64,000 nucleotides of DNA from Novosphingobium panipatense (lineage in GTDB: Bacteria; Pseudomonadota; Alphaproteobacteria; Sphingomonadales; Sphingomonadaceae): assembly GCF_002149965.1 (NCBI RefSeq), contig NZ_MSQB01000027.1, positions 1 through 64,000 of the forward strand. The letters are read 5' to 3'. The position numbers were made by a program, and so were the translations under genes. The notes under the pieces were generated by a model, which was not told the origin of the DNA, searched no databases, and saw nothing but the letters and a program-made list of their open reading frames with translations. Numbering within the stretch: the first letter of the stretch is position 1; each line of letters starts with the position of its first letter. Shown here piece by piece: positions 1 to 8,994 of the stretch.

Positions 1-31
1 CCCTCCCTACGATCAGCCCAGACAACCGATC

Positions 32-793
32 CTACCGGCCATCATAGTTGCCGCTCAACCGGCCACCGTAGTTGTCGCCGCGCACGGAAGGTCGGTCCTG
101 TCGCGGTAGCGTATATACGGACCCTATCCTCATCGCCTGACCAAGGCGCATGCACAACCGCAAAGCGTCATTCAGGGGTAGCGCGTCCAGCACGCTGCAA
201 TCCGATCCCCAACCCATCATACGCCCAGCGATGTAGCCCCCGACCGGGTCAAGATGGTGTCCAATCGGACCGGCTGTGAGATCGGCCTTGCACCGACAGC
301 AATGGCAGAGGTCCGTGGATCGCCAGCCTTGGCGCTGGCCGCAATGCCAGCAGACATCGGTAAGCGGACAAAGGTGATCCGGACAGGATTGGATCGCAGA
401 GACGTCCCAGATGGCGCGGTGATGCACTACCCATCCAGATTCCATTGCCTCTGCGCGGGCCGTCCTGACATCGACGGCCAGACATTGCGGACAATATCGC
501 CTTGAGTGCGTGGACCAATCTCGGTCTGCCAAGGTGACGCCTCGCAGCTTCACTAGCCGTGCGGTAGGGTCCACGATTGGTGACCAGCTCGAGACATCGG
601 CGGCAGATAAACCCGCCAATTCTGCGACAACTGTCACATCGTGCCCGTTAAGCAGGCGCCGGGCATCCATGCCGAGGAAGGAGGCAAACCGATACGCATC
701 GAGTCTGCCACTGCGACGGGCCAATCGCACGAGCACTCCATGGCCCGGTTCGCCTTGCCGATGACATAGTTGAAGCGGCAGAGATGGCCTCAT
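32..793 (-). CDS. tniQ: TniQ-family transposition target-selection protein
   Basis: TniQ/TnsD proteins link the AAA+ regulator to the target site in Tn7-like transposition. The 253-residue product has the family's zinc-finger cysteine pattern: CPQC near residue 102, CPDH...CPLTDVCWHCG around 136-152 and a CHCCRC cluster near 163. Its start overlaps the end of tnsC by four bases, so it is the last gene of a four-gene operon running tnsA-tnsB-tnsC-tniQ. It is short compared with TnsD (about 500 residues) and closer in size to the small TniQ proteins of Tn5053-like and CRISPR-associated elements, so it probably lacks a long sequence-specific DNA-binding C terminus. The stop codon lies inside the window, so the gene is complete. 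Confidence 0.85.
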   Translation of the reverse strand: MRPSLPLQLCHRQGEPGHGVLVRLARRSGRLDAYRFASFLGMDARRLLNGHDVTVVAELAGLSAADVSSWSPIVDPTARLVKLRGVTLADRDWSTHSRRYCPQCLAVDVRTARAEAMESGWVVHHRAIWDVSAIQSCPDHLCPLTDVCWHCGQRQGWRSTDLCHCCRCKADLTAGPIGHHLDPVGGYIAGRMMGWGSDCSVLDALPLNDALRLCMRLGQAMRIGSVYTLPRQDRPSVRGDNYGGRLSGNYDGR

Positions 794-1911
794 TTCTCAA
801 ACGCCTTCGGTTCCGGTCTACCGGTCCCTGGAGCGCGACGTCCCGTCGTACGCTTGCTTGGCGAGATGTATGCTTCGGGGTGTTCTCGACGCATTTGCAG
901 AATTTTGAGTAATTTGCTTTTGTCGCAGATGAACGGGTTTGTGTCCTCATCAAGGTGCGGCTGGCGTGCGTTTGCCGCCAGATCCTCGAGACTCACTTGG
1001 TTATCGAGGTCGAGGTCGTCATTGAAGCCGATGACGTTGGATACCTTGAGTGTCGGATGCCATACCGCATCGACGCGGGCGAGGAGATTGAGGTCAATCT
1101 TTCGCAGCCCCGTCCTCCGGGCGACGAAAAGCGCGTGGCTCAGGTATTTCGTGACTAAACCGATCTCACCACGCGCTGCGGCATATATGCGACGAGCCAC
1201 GTCCTGGTCGTGGAGGCCCGAAGGTTCGGGTAAGCCAAGTTGCGCCTCCAGCCGGCTCAGCAGGATGAGAAATTCCACACGCTCGGGGACGTTGGTCAGA
1301 TCGTATGGCGCAAGCACCACATCAGGCATTAGGCGGCGGTCAAACTGAGTCGATGATCGCGCAATCTCGTTGATGCCAGGGAGACCGACAAAGACCATGC
1401 CCGCGCCGATACGGTTCAGCAGTGATTTCAGAAATTCAGACACCGCGCTAATTTCGCGCCCTTGGAGGATATGGTGCGTCTCATCCAAGATGATCAGCTC
1501 TACCCCAAGCAGCTTCACCTTGTTGGCGATGGAACTGATGATATCTTCAGCCGTCATCTTTTCCGCACTGTAACCCAGCGCCTCAAAGATTGCGTTCACC
1601 AGCGCGCGCCTCGTGGTGTATTCAGGCACCTCGACAACTACGACAGGCTTCACGACGCCGAACTTGGTCTCGGTTGGGGGATTCTGGCTCTGCCAGTATT
1701 CTACGATGGTGGACTTCCCCGCGCCGGCTGCACCAGTAATCATCATCCCCCGGGCCTTCATGCGCCGATCGCCCCTAGAGACAAGCGAACGCGCCTGAAG
1801 CGCCCCAAGAGCCTCGACGGCCCTAGTCAACTGGGGATGCTCGATGATCGCCAGTTCGAGCTCTGCTGCTGCCTCGACATCTGGCAAAAAGTGTTGGGCT
1901 CCAAGGGTCAC
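790..1911 (-). CDS. tnsC: TnsC/TniB AAA+ transposition regulator
   Basis: This is the ATPase that polymerises on target DNA and connects target selector to transposase. A Walker A motif (GAAGAGKST, about residues 60-68) and a Walker B motif (LIILDETHH, about 138-146) are clear, followed by a sensor-type arginine region. At 373 residues it is the usual length of TniB/TnsC. It overlaps tnsB by four bases upstream and tniQ by four bases downstream, so the three are translationally coupled. Family membership is secure. Whether it should be called TnsC or TniB depends only on naming, but the presence of a TnsA gene favours Tn7-like nomenclature. Confidence 0.92.
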   Translation of the reverse strand: MTLGAQHFLPDVEAAAELELAIIEHPQLTRAVEALGALQARSLVSRGDRRMKARGMMITGAAGAGKSTIVEYWQSQNPPTETKFGVVKPVVVVEVPEYTTRRALVNAIFEALGYSAEKMTAEDIISSIANKVKLLGVELIILDETHHILQGREISAVSEFLKSLLNRIGAGMVFVGLPGINEIARSSTQFDRRLMPDVVLAPYDLTNVPERVEFLILLSRLEAQLGLPEPSGLHDQDVARRIYAAARGEIGLVTKYLSHALFVARRTGLRKIDLNLLARVDAVWHPTLKVSNVIGFNDDLDLDNQVSLEDLAANARQPHLDEDTNPFICDKSKLLKILQMRREHPEAYISPSKRTTGRRAPGTGRPEPKAFEK

Positions 1912-4217
1912 AGGAGGGCCTTACGAGAGCTGACGCCGTGAGCGATCAACAGGTCCAGTGCAGATGGCCCCTTCGGTGCCGCCGACTGTTGAGGCGTTGT
2001 GTCAGGCGCTGCATTATCGGCGCCCTTCGGCTTGTCCGCGACCAGAGGTTCCGGCTTGGGCTTGGACCTCGGTTTTACCGAAGCTCTGACCACGTGAGCG
2101 GCAGATGCCTGCGGCTCGTCTGACGCCGCAGGCTGCGCGGGGGCCTCGTGATATTCCCCGAACAGTTCGCCCTGGTCATCATCATAAGCACCCGGCGTGG
2201 GCATAACCGCGCCAGCCAGTACGGTCAGAATGTTGTTGTTGCCCAGCACCGGCGTCGCCAAAGCCCCATCCGACATATAGCGCAAAGCGCTGCGGGTATG
2301 CGCGGTCAAAGCCTCGCGATCGCAACGTTCGCGCGCCTCCTCCATAACGGCATCGGTGATCGTTTCGCCTTTGGCCACCATCTTGCGGGCCATCCGCATC
2401 ACCACCTTCATGGCAAACTTGTTTAGCCCCTTTGCCGTGCGAGCATTAGCCACAGGCACCACCAGCCAGCGCTTCTCCACCGTGTCGAGTACCCAAAGAT
2501 GACCGCGGTCCACGGGATCAGCTAAGATCTGATACCAGTTCTTAAGGCCGCCATGCCGTTTTCGCAGGGCAGCTAGTTCATGGCTGGCATACAGATTATT
2601 TTCGAAATGGATGCCGACGTTAGAAATCTTACGCCGGGCAATCTCACCCATGAGCATGACCAGATTTTTGAAATTGCCGACAGGCCGCACGCCACCGTCG
2701 ATGCTATCATCGACCAGTTCCTTCCACTTGGCGACAGGGGCCATTCCGAGCGTGCTGTGGTCGGTCTGATGATAGTCATCAACGATCCACTTAAGGATCC
2801 GGCAAGACAGCTCCTCAAGAGTGAAGCGGGCGGCCGCCTTGGGATCATACACTTCCGTGCGGGAAAGTGTGGTCCCCTCCATATGGCTGAGGACACGAAT
2901 TCCCAGCGTGGCAAAGTAGCGTTCAACCGTGCCTTTGAGATGCGGCATGCGTCCCGGCAAATTGACAATGGCAAAGCGTAGAGCATTTCCAGCCCGGTTA
3001 AGGCTCTCGGAAAGAAACTCCATTCCGCGGTCGGTGATCAGGAAATCGAAGACGCCATGGCAAGGCCAGTCATTCTCGATTTCGGGAAAATTACTCAGAT
3101 CCTTCGGCGCCATCGCATGGATGATCGCGCGCGAGAGTGTCGTGTAGCTCGGTACGTCGAATGACAAGTGGTAGCCCACGATCATCTTCGTCGCGCGGCA
3201 AATGAGCACGGTCAGCCAGGGCCGGGCCTTACGTCCATGCTTGTCCGTTACCCACACATCCAGCAGGCAGTGATCGACCTCCACCTCTTCCAAGGCGCGC
3301 TTGGGAAGCTTGCGCCGCTCGAAGATGTTGTACTTGAGGTAAGCGAGCCGGGCGCCGTGCTTGGAGCGGAAAATCTCGAACTCAGAATAGCGCTTATGGA
3401 GAAATTTGACGAACGCAGAACGACTGAAAGGTTCGACATTGATCTCCTTACAAAGATCTCTGAAGCGCTTGTAGGCGTAGGTCTTCGTGACCTTCAGCTT
3501 GCTCATCCAGACCGTACGGCCGATCTTCTCCATGGCGCCGTACACGCACAGAGGCTTATTGGGATCCTCTTGCTCGTGAACGCGCGAAACGGCGCGGGGT
3601 TTGTGACGTCCACGCTTGTGGTACTTCGCGATCAGCGCACGCAGGTCATATCCCGCTTGCTCCCACACCTGATACCATTTGCGGACGCCATGTTTGCCAA
3701 GTTTGAACGGTTTCGGCTCAGGCAGTGCATCGAGATGGGTAGATTTCGCCTTGCGACCAACGCCGATCGCTGCTTCCGCTTCCATCCCCGCGATCCGTTG
3801 CGATTCCTTCGCCCATTTCTTGCGATATGTGCGCGTGACCACCTTCGCTGCACGGATGTAAGCAAGGTTCGCAGGCATCCCTCTGTCGCGCAGCCGCTTT
3901 GTATAGCGGACATAGGATTCCCGGCACCGCGCCTCGAAAACCAGCCGCTCGGGCCAGCCTTCCACGTCGGTTTGCAACATCTCAGCTATGTTTTGGTCGA
4001 GGCTAGCCAGGTTGCAGGGCCAGTGCTGCAACTGCGACGCCGTGTAGATGTCGTAGATGCGCTCATGCGTCCAAAGGCTGTCCGGTGCGCCAGCCATGGA
4101 AGACAGCACATAGCCGTCACGCCGCCGGCGCTCGACCTTGTAGAGATGCGTCTCTCCAGGGCCAGACGGAAGGGCGAGAGTGTCGCCGTGCTGAAACAAG
4201 AGGCGGTTTGTGGGCAT
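1908..4217 (-). CDS. tnsB: TnsB/TniA DDE transposase
   Basis: This is the DDE integrase-fold transposase that cuts and joins the 3' transposon ends. The catalytic triad is recognisable: the Asp in EVDHCLLDVW (about residue 312), the Asp in LITDRGME (about 394) and the Glu in GTVERYFAT (about 432). A basic helix-turn-helix region precedes it and a Mu-type C-terminal domain follows, ending in a proline/lysine-rich tail that would contact TnsC. An upstream in-frame TTG at 4268 could extend it by 17 residues; the ATG at 4217 is chosen as the stronger codon, though its ribosome site is weak. The length (769-786 residues) fits TnsB. Confidence 0.92.
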   Translation of the reverse strand: MPTNRLLFQHGDTLALPSGPGETHLYKVERRRRDGYVLSSMAGAPDSLWTHERIYDIYTASQLQHWPCNLASLDQNIAEMLQTDVEGWPERLVFEARCRESYVRYTKRLRDRGMPANLAYIRAAKVVTRTYRKKWAKESQRIAGMEAEAAIGVGRKAKSTHLDALPEPKPFKLGKHGVRKWYQVWEQAGYDLRALIAKYHKRGRHKPRAVSRVHEQEDPNKPLCVYGAMEKIGRTVWMSKLKVTKTYAYKRFRDLCKEINVEPFSRSAFVKFLHKRYSEFEIFRSKHGARLAYLKYNIFERRKLPKRALEEVEVDHCLLDVWVTDKHGRKARPWLTVLICRATKMIVGYHLSFDVPSYTTLSRAIIHAMAPKDLSNFPEIENDWPCHGVFDFLITDRGMEFLSESLNRAGNALRFAIVNLPGRMPHLKGTVERYFATLGIRVLSHMEGTTLSRTEVYDPKAAARFTLEELSCRILKWIVDDYHQTDHSTLGMAPVAKWKELVDDSIDGGVRPVGNFKNLVMLMGEIARRKISNVGIHFENNLYASHELAALRKRHGGLKNWYQILADPVDRGHLWVLDTVEKRWLVVPVANARTAKGLNKFAMKVVMRMARKMVAKGETITDAVMEEARERCDREALTAHTRSALRYMSDGALATPVLGNNNILTVLAGAVMPTPGAYDDDQGELFGEYHEAPAQPAASDEPQASAAHVVRASVKPRSKPKPEPLVADKPKGADNAAPDTTPQQSAAPKGPSALDLLIAHGVSSRKALL

Positions 4218-4298
4218 AGTGGGGTTCTCGCTAAAATGCGGGCGTTTTAAGGCAGCGACCCGACGCAAGGACGGGAGTGTCGGTGAGATGCGTTCAGG

Positions 4299-4994
4299 TC
4301 AGGGCCAAAGCTTGCGGCCGCGCCCCACCATGGTCGCGCCGCTCATTTCAGCGCTTAGATTGATCGCGAGGTACTTGTGACCGATCAGTCCATTCGCGAT
4401 GCGTCGGCCGCTGTCGCCTAGCGCATCCCACACGGTGCGTAGGCGACAAGGGAACGTAAGCCCCTCAAGGATGGCGCAGGCGCGAATGATCTGGCCTTGG
4501 TTGATATCCTGACTTGCCGACCAAACACGGATGGAGTTTTCCAGCAGGTATCCCGTGCGAATGTTCCGCTCGGACACGATAGAGAAGGCAGCGTTGCGCT
4601 CTTCGCAAAGCCGGATGATGTCCTTGAGCTTGCCGTCGAGGTCCGGCTTCCGGAGTAGCCACTTCTCCGGCTTCACTTCGAAGTAGACCAAGCCCATGGT
4701 TGTGCGGGCTAGCCCGTCCGGCGTGTATCGCCGCAAGCCCGCCGGAGTGTTCCAGGCAAATTGCTCCGGCTGTTCGAGGTACGTGATGACATGCGGGGCA
4801 ACCGTCATGATGACCTGGAACTCCAGATCAAGTCGGCCTTCCCCCTGTTTGCTGACGTTATCACAATGGCCGATAATGGGCAGCCGCGACGTCGTGCAGC
4901 CAGACGATCGACGGCTAGCAGGCTGACGAACGGGGAATTCTGGAGCCGACCGCGGCTTGGCCCGGCTTCCACACTGCTTGTTCGGACTTTGCAT
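4299..4994 (-). CDS. tnsA: TnsA-like transposon endonuclease
   Basis: TnsA cleaves the 5' strands at the transposon ends, which makes Tn7-type movement cut-and-paste. The product shows a restriction-endonuclease-like core: Glu58 in LDLEFQ, Asp93 in YTPD and the ExK motif FEVK at 105-108, followed by a C-terminal winged-helix-like part (SERNIRTGYLLENS onward). The 231 residues are slightly shorter than TnsA of Tn7 (273). It is the first gene of the minus-strand operon, 81 bases upstream of tnsB. In Tn7-like elements tnsA sits next to the right end, so that end is expected between about 5000 and 6180. Confidence 0.85.
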   Translation of the reverse strand: MQSPNKQCGSRAKPRSAPEFPVRQPASRRSSGCTTSRLPIIGHCDNVSKQGEGRLDLEFQVIMTVAPHVITYLEQPEQFAWNTPAGLRRYTPDGLARTTMGLVYFEVKPEKWLLRKPDLDGKLKDIIRLCEERNAAFSIVSERNIRTGYLLENSIRVWSASQDINQGQIIRACAILEGLTFPCRLRTVWDALGDSGRRIANGLIGHKYLAINLSAEMSGATMVGRGRKLWP

Positions 4995-5064
4995 GCCAAA
5001 AAACTCCTTCGGCCATCAAGGGTACGAAGGAGCCATTAAAAGTCAATAAAAGTCTTGATGGTGG

Positions 5065-5505
5065 CTAAATGTGCTCTGAGCGGCTTCGTTCGATGAGCAA
5101 TGATTTGCCTGGCGGCGCGATCGACCACAGCGATCCGGTACGTTCGGCTAGCCCTTCATCAGCCATGCGCTTGAGCACGCCATAGTGAGTTTTGGGGTGA
5201 AGGCTGTCCCCAAACTTCTGCATTAGAACCCTACGGATAGCTTTGGCGTCCAATCCATGTTCGTTGGCATCAAGGCTTTTGAGGATTGCCATACGCACAG
5301 GAGCGTTTGCCGCCATCGGGCCATGCTTAGGTGGCGCTACATCGCCGCCTGAGAACGCCTCGATAAGTCGACTTGTCGAGTCTATCTGGCCATCGATAAG
5401 GTCCAGGCGGCTCTTTAGGTTTAGGCGGATCCGTTCCAAGCTGCCCAGCACGGTGCGAAGCTGTTCCACATCCTGATTACTCTCGACTGCAACCGCACGA
5501 ACCAT
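5065..5505 (-). CDS. Hypothetical coiled-coil plus winged-helix protein
   Basis: A 146-residue protein of unknown function. Residues 10-50 form a heptad-like segment (LRTVLGSLERIRLNLKSRLDLIDGQ), and residues about 70-135 look like a winged-helix DNA-binding domain (MAILKSLDAN...LDAKAIRRVL...YGVLKRMADEGLAERTGSLWSI). It reads in the same direction as tnsABC-tniQ, 70 bases upstream of tnsA, so it could be an element-borne regulator or lie just outside the transposon end. A protein with the same layout but different sequence occurs at 45398-45820, at the other edge of the accessory region. The family is not recognised. Confidence 0.6.
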   Translation of the reverse strand: MVRAVAVESNQDVEQLRTVLGSLERIRLNLKSRLDLIDGQIDSTSRLIEAFSGGDVAPPKHGPMAANAPVRMAILKSLDANEHGLDAKAIRRVLMQKFGDSLHPKTHYGVLKRMADEGLAERTGSLWSIAPPGKSLLIERSRSEHI

Positions 5506-6225
5506 AGCTATGGCCTTCTCGAAGAATGGACACCTACAGAGCTTTTCGAACCTACCGTGTGCGAACCTTCCTTGGTCATCAACAGCGGGTCATCATGCTC
5601 GCAATCCGCTCGTGAGGTCAAGATAACGAGAGAATTGGCCAGAAAACCCGCGCTACTGCGCTGGATTCTGCTCTCGCCTACACTTGGCAACACGTCCGAA
5701 TTCTTACGCCCCCTTATCTCATGATGTCCCTTTGGCGCAACCACACGTCCGATTACGTCATCGATGATGACCTTCGAAAACGCCGCATCATGGGACGTCC
5801 AATCGGACGTCCGTAGGTTTCGAACACATTCGTTGGTGGCGCTGTCGACTTTTTCGCCGGGCAATTCCGGTCTCATTGATGCGGGCGATAGGTATGGCAT
5901 GGTCAACATTATAGACTCAATGAGTCATATATTCAATCTCAATAAGACTCCGATGTCTAGCCTGTCTCATAGCGGGCTCTGCACGTGCTTACCGGGTCGC
6001 CAAGGGGAGGAGGCAGCTTCGAACTGGCACTGAGATGAGATTGTAAAGCACAAATGTCTAGATTTCATCACTGGTGAGAGGCCTATGAAGCGGGTGGCAC
6101 GATCAGGCGTAAGGCTCAGAGTGGTCCGGACGCTTGCCTGTGGATAACTTGCCGAAAAACTCAAAACGAGTCATTATTGCCTCATGTCGAGTCGTTTATG
6201 TGATTTTGATGACCGGGAGTTGCGT
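5506..6225. other. Non-coding stretch with short repeats, candidate transposon end
   Basis: No convincing gene is seen here. The motif CACGTCCGA occurs at 5691 and CACGTCCGAT at 5745, and the palindromic GGACGTCCAATCGGACGTCC at 5793-5812 carries the same core in both orientations. TTCGAACCTAC (5545) and GTAGGTTTCGAA (5813) form an imperfect inverted pair. A separate A+T-rich patch at 5910-5960 holds GACTCAATGAGTC and TCAATAAGACTC. Repeats of this sort are expected where TnsB binds a Tn7-like right end, but the matching left end lies outside the window, so the assignment is an inference. Confidence 0.35.
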
Positions 6226-7026
6226 ATGACAAGTACACACCTGACGACAATTCATCGTTATCCGCCAGTTGGAGGGGGCGCTGATCCTAAGGCTGCGATC
6301 TTTGCCCGGTCCTTTAGGCCTGACTCGAATAACGATGAGGCAATCATCGACGGTGTGACGCTCGCGCCGCATATCTCGTCCATAGTCCAACGCCGAGATT
6401 TCGGCACGACCGTCCACTATTCAGCGATCGGCAGCACAATGCTCCGCATAAGCACCGGACGGGCCGGTCAACGATCGCAGAGGCTGCTGCCCGAAAGGGT
6501 AGCGTTTGAACTGCCCGCTGGATTCGGGAGGTCAATCACACTGGTCCCGGCGGAGCGGAAGCGCGTTTTGGGACCATCTCGGGCGAGGCGGCAATCAACA
6601 CCGCCTTGGCAACTGCGTCATCTCAAGAGCGAGGTTGCAGCAAGGACAGCGACCGCTATCTCTCAGCCGCTCACAGGGCATGGTCGCACGGAGAGGATGA
6701 CGCTGTACGTTGCTTCAATGGTCGATGAGCGAGATCTGACGATCATTCATGCCTTCGCGGCTTCCATGGCGACATCGGAGACCGAGTTTCGCAGGCGCCT
6801 TGCGGGGCGCGCCGGCTGGAAAACGGCCAGTACCGCAACCGTAACCTCGGGGTTCGATCCATCAGAGCCTATCGCGGCATACTTGCTGCCGGATTCCATC
6901 GCAGAGATTCTCGCCGACGTCAGGGATGATCCCCGTTCCATCCTGGCAGATGGTCTGGACGTATTTGTCGAGCATCGGTTTGCCATGGAGCGCTTCGTAT
7001 CGGCCCCTTTGTGCCGCTATGACTGA
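6226..7026 (+). CDS. Hypothetical protein
   Basis: A 266-residue protein of unrecognised family. The ATG at 6226 has a GGGAG ribosome site seven bases upstream and is preferred over an in-frame ATG at 6184. The N-terminal half is rich in Arg, Ser and Pro with no clear domain; the C-terminal half (about residues 155-262) is more protein-like, with helical stretches such as LTIIHAFAASMATSETEFRRRLAGRAGW and PDSIAEILADVRDDP. Its last eight bases overlap the start of the next gene, which supports translation. A frameshifted or decayed gene cannot be excluded. Confidence 0.45.
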   Translation: MTSTHLTTIHRYPPVGGGADPKAAIFARSFRPDSNNDEAIIDGVTLAPHISSIVQRRDFGTTVHYSAIGSTMLRISTGRAGQRSQRLLPERVAFELPAGFGRSITLVPAERKRVLGPSRARRQSTPPWQLRHLKSEVAARTATAISQPLTGHGRTERMTLYVASMVDERDLTIIHAFAASMATSETEFRRRLAGRAGWKTASTATVTSGFDPSEPIAAYLLPDSIAEILADVRDDPRSILADGLDVFVEHRFAMERFVSAPLCRYD

Positions 7027-7426
7027 GGGCAGCACGCTGGACGCAAACCTGAGCTGGACACCTGGGCTCCCTGAGGGGTGGCAGCCGCTCTATCATGAGG
7101 TAATCCATGCCATCGCCGCTATCGACCCGTTCGCGAAGGTCGTCGATGCAAAAGAGAAGTTCGGCGAGATGCGGGTCTACATGAAGGAGTTCGATGAACC
7201 CATCTTTGACCTCATCGATGCGGCCACTGCCAAGTCGCGGACCCTATGCCAAATGTGCGGCGAGAAGGGAGTTCTGTCACGAAACGGCGGGTTCTATGCG
7301 ACAGTCTGCCCCAAGCACTCTGACGGCTTCGAGCCGGCGAAATTCTCGCCGATGAGGCACGTCCGAATGATCATTCCGAAGCCCGACGGTGAAGATGCTG
7401 ATCAGAAGAAGGAGAAACCAGAATAG
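7019..7426 (+). CDS. Hypothetical protein with CxxC pair
   Basis: A 135-residue protein whose ATG overlaps the stop region of the upstream gene by eight bases. It begins with a region around LPEGWQPLYHEVIHAIAAIDP, followed by VVDAKEKFGEMRVYM and a cysteine motif (RTLCQMCGEKGVLSR...ATVCPKHSDGF) that resembles a small zinc ribbon. Similar small proteins occur on plasmids, phages and islands of Proteobacteria without a known role. The charged tail (EDADQKKEKPE) is probably disordered. Function is unknown; the two overlapping genes may act together. Confidence 0.65.
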   Translation: MTEGSTLDANLSWTPGLPEGWQPLYHEVIHAIAAIDPFAKVVDAKEKFGEMRVYMKEFDEPIFDLIDAATAKSRTLCQMCGEKGVLSRNGGFYATVCPKHSDGFEPAKFSPMRHVRMIIPKPDGEDADQKKEKPE

Positions 7427-7432
7427 CTCTGC

Positions 7433-8287
7433 CTACTTAGTGCGCTGCCCACCTTGGAAGGCCCAGCGTAAGGTTTCCGCCACAGCGAAGGTCGAAAGCC
7501 TAACGGCAGGCCGGCGCAGATGCCGAGTCGGCAGCCCATGCATCTCGCGAGCCCAGCCAGGAAGCAGATCGACGGCGGCTTCCATGGTCATATGCTGAAC
7601 GGGCATTGCTCCGAGCGAGGGGGCCGGTTGTTTAAGGACGAGGCGTGCCACATCCCGCGTGCGGCGATCCATATGCAATTCAGGGACCATGGCTTCGATC
7701 AATTGGTCGGCTTCCTTCCTGGTTTCCGGAACCGGCGAAGCGCCCAGCCTTCGCGCGACGTCGGCGAATTGCGCGAAGTATGTATCTTGGTCCGCAACCG
7801 ACATATCCGGCTCCGCGTACCGGATCCACGCGTCCAAGAAGCTGACGGCTTCAGTTACGTGGACCCAGGCCAGCAGGTGCGGATCGTTGGCCGTGTACGG
7901 GGTGCCGTCCGCAAGTGTACCGGTGACCCGATCGTGCACTTGCTTCACGCGCTCTATCGCGGACAGGGCGTCAGCCTGATCTGCGAATGTGGTGACAGCA
8001 ATAAATCTCGCCGTCCGCCTCAGCCTGCCGAGCATGTCATTTCGGAAGGTGGAATGATCCCAGATGCCTGCCAATGCTGCGGGATGAAGCATCTGCAATA
8101 GCAGCGCTGAAACGCCACCAACCATCATCGTGGTAACGTCTCCATGGACGCGCCAGATCACAGATCCTTCCGGGAAAAGGGCATTCGATGACCGGGCAAC
8201 CGGTTCTTCCCCGCGCGATTGGTCGTTGAAGATGGCCCGGACCCGCCCGACCAATGCGCGACGCAAGATTTGGGATGGGACAGACAT
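7433..8287 (-). CDS. MpaB-family oxygenase (DUF2236)
   Basis: A 284-residue protein of the MpaB/latex-clearing-protein-like DUF2236 family, haem-dependent oxygenases with few characterised members. The hallmark PEGSVIWRVHGD near residue 40 and the following MMVGGVSALLLQMLHPAALAGIWDHS segment are the family signature; the two histidines (in WRVHGD and MLHPAALAGIWDH) are candidate haem or acid-base residues. It lies 11 bases downstream of a tetR gene in the same direction, so it is probably co-transcribed with and controlled by that repressor. The substrate cannot be read from the sequence. Confidence 0.85.
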   Translation of the reverse strand: MSVPSQILRRALVGRVRAIFNDQSRGEEPVARSSNALFPEGSVIWRVHGDVTTMMVGGVSALLLQMLHPAALAGIWDHSTFRNDMLGRLRRTARFIAVTTFADQADALSAIERVKQVHDRVTGTLADGTPYTANDPHLLAWVHVTEAVSFLDAWIRYAEPDMSVADQDTYFAQFADVARRLGASPVPETRKEADQLIEAMVPELHMDRRTRDVARLVLKQPAPSLGAMPVQHMTMEAAVDLLPGWAREMHGLPTRHLRRPAVRLSTFAVAETLRWAFQGGQRTK

Positions 8288-8298
8288 TGTGCCTCCTT

Positions 8299-8922
8299 CT
8301 AGCCAACAAGGCGGACCGCGCAGGCGGCCACCTGTTGCAGGCGCTTCCCTGCTGCCCCGCCGCTGGCCTCAATCGACATTCCCTCCAAGAGGGTAATCAG
8401 CGATGTCGCGATCGCGTCTGTATCAATCTCGTCCGCCAATTGCCCATCCGCAACTCCGCGCTGCAATCGAGCCAGGAAGAGATCCCGCTCCTGTTCTCGT
8501 AGGTTGCGGAGCGCATCGGCAATATGCTGGTCTTCTGCCGGCACATTGATGGCGCCCGTCACCACGACGCAGCCGCAAGGAGCATCGGGAGAAGTCAGAA
8601 TTCGAGCTGCCTCGGCGAAGAAGGCCGCGAATGCCTTGCGGACGTCTGGCTCTGCCTCGAGCGCTACCCAGGTTTGGTCCCAATACACCCGCTCATATTG
8701 AGCGATCGCCTCCATGAAGAGCTGGGCCTTGTTGCCGAAGGCACCATAAAGGCTGGGTGGGTTGATCCCCATGACCGCGCAAAGCTCCCCAACCGTCGTC
8801 GGCGTGAAGCCTTTGCGCCAGAACAGTTCAAGCGCTCGGTCAAGCGCAGCCGCCCGGTCAAAGCGCTGCCGCCCCTTCGGCACATGGGGTTGGATGATGG
8901 TCTCGTTGATCTTCACCGGCAT
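8299..8922 (-). CDS. TetR/AcrR-family transcriptional repressor
   Basis: A 207-residue repressor. The N-terminal helix-turn-helix covers about residues 22-67 (ALDRALELFWRKGFTPTTVGELCAVMG, then INPPSLYGAFGNKAQLF), and the rest is a TetR ligand-binding domain. It sits between mpaB (same strand, downstream) and a divergent oxidoreductase plus Old Yellow Enzyme cluster. Two palindromes at 8949-8994 lie in the divergent promoter region and are the obvious operators. The arrangement resembles nemR-nemA type regulation of electrophile-detoxifying reductases, which suggests an electrophile or quinone ligand; that part is inference. Confidence 0.92.
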   Translation of the reverse strand: MPVKINETIIQPHVPKGRQRFDRAAALDRALELFWRKGFTPTTVGELCAVMGINPPSLYGAFGNKAQLFMEAIAQYERVYWDQTWVALEAEPDVRKAFAAFFAEAARILTSPDAPCGCVVVTGAINVPAEDQHIADALRNLREQERDLFLARLQRGVADGQLADEIDTDAIATSLITLLEGMSIEASGGAAGKRLQQVAACAVRLVG

Positions 8923-8948
8923 ATATTTCGCTCATCGGGTCTTGACGG

Positions 8949-8994
8949 TTTGTAGCTAGCACTACAAATAGGCGTTTGTAGCAAGCATTACAAA
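8949..8994. promoter_or_regulatory. Twin TetR operators
   Basis: Two 20-bp palindromes, TTTGTAGCTAGCACTACAAA (8949-8968) and TTTGTAGCAAGCATTACAAA (8975-8994), start 26 bases apart. Each has TTTGTA/TACAAA arms. They lie between the divergent starts of tetR (8922) and the oxidoreductase (9047), the classic place for autoregulation. Confidence 0.8.

Noticed and set aside
5508..5909. Minus-strand frame of 133 codons upstream of the winged-helix gene
   Set aside because: It lacks a ribosome site, has no family pattern, and the DNA is taken up by short repeats.
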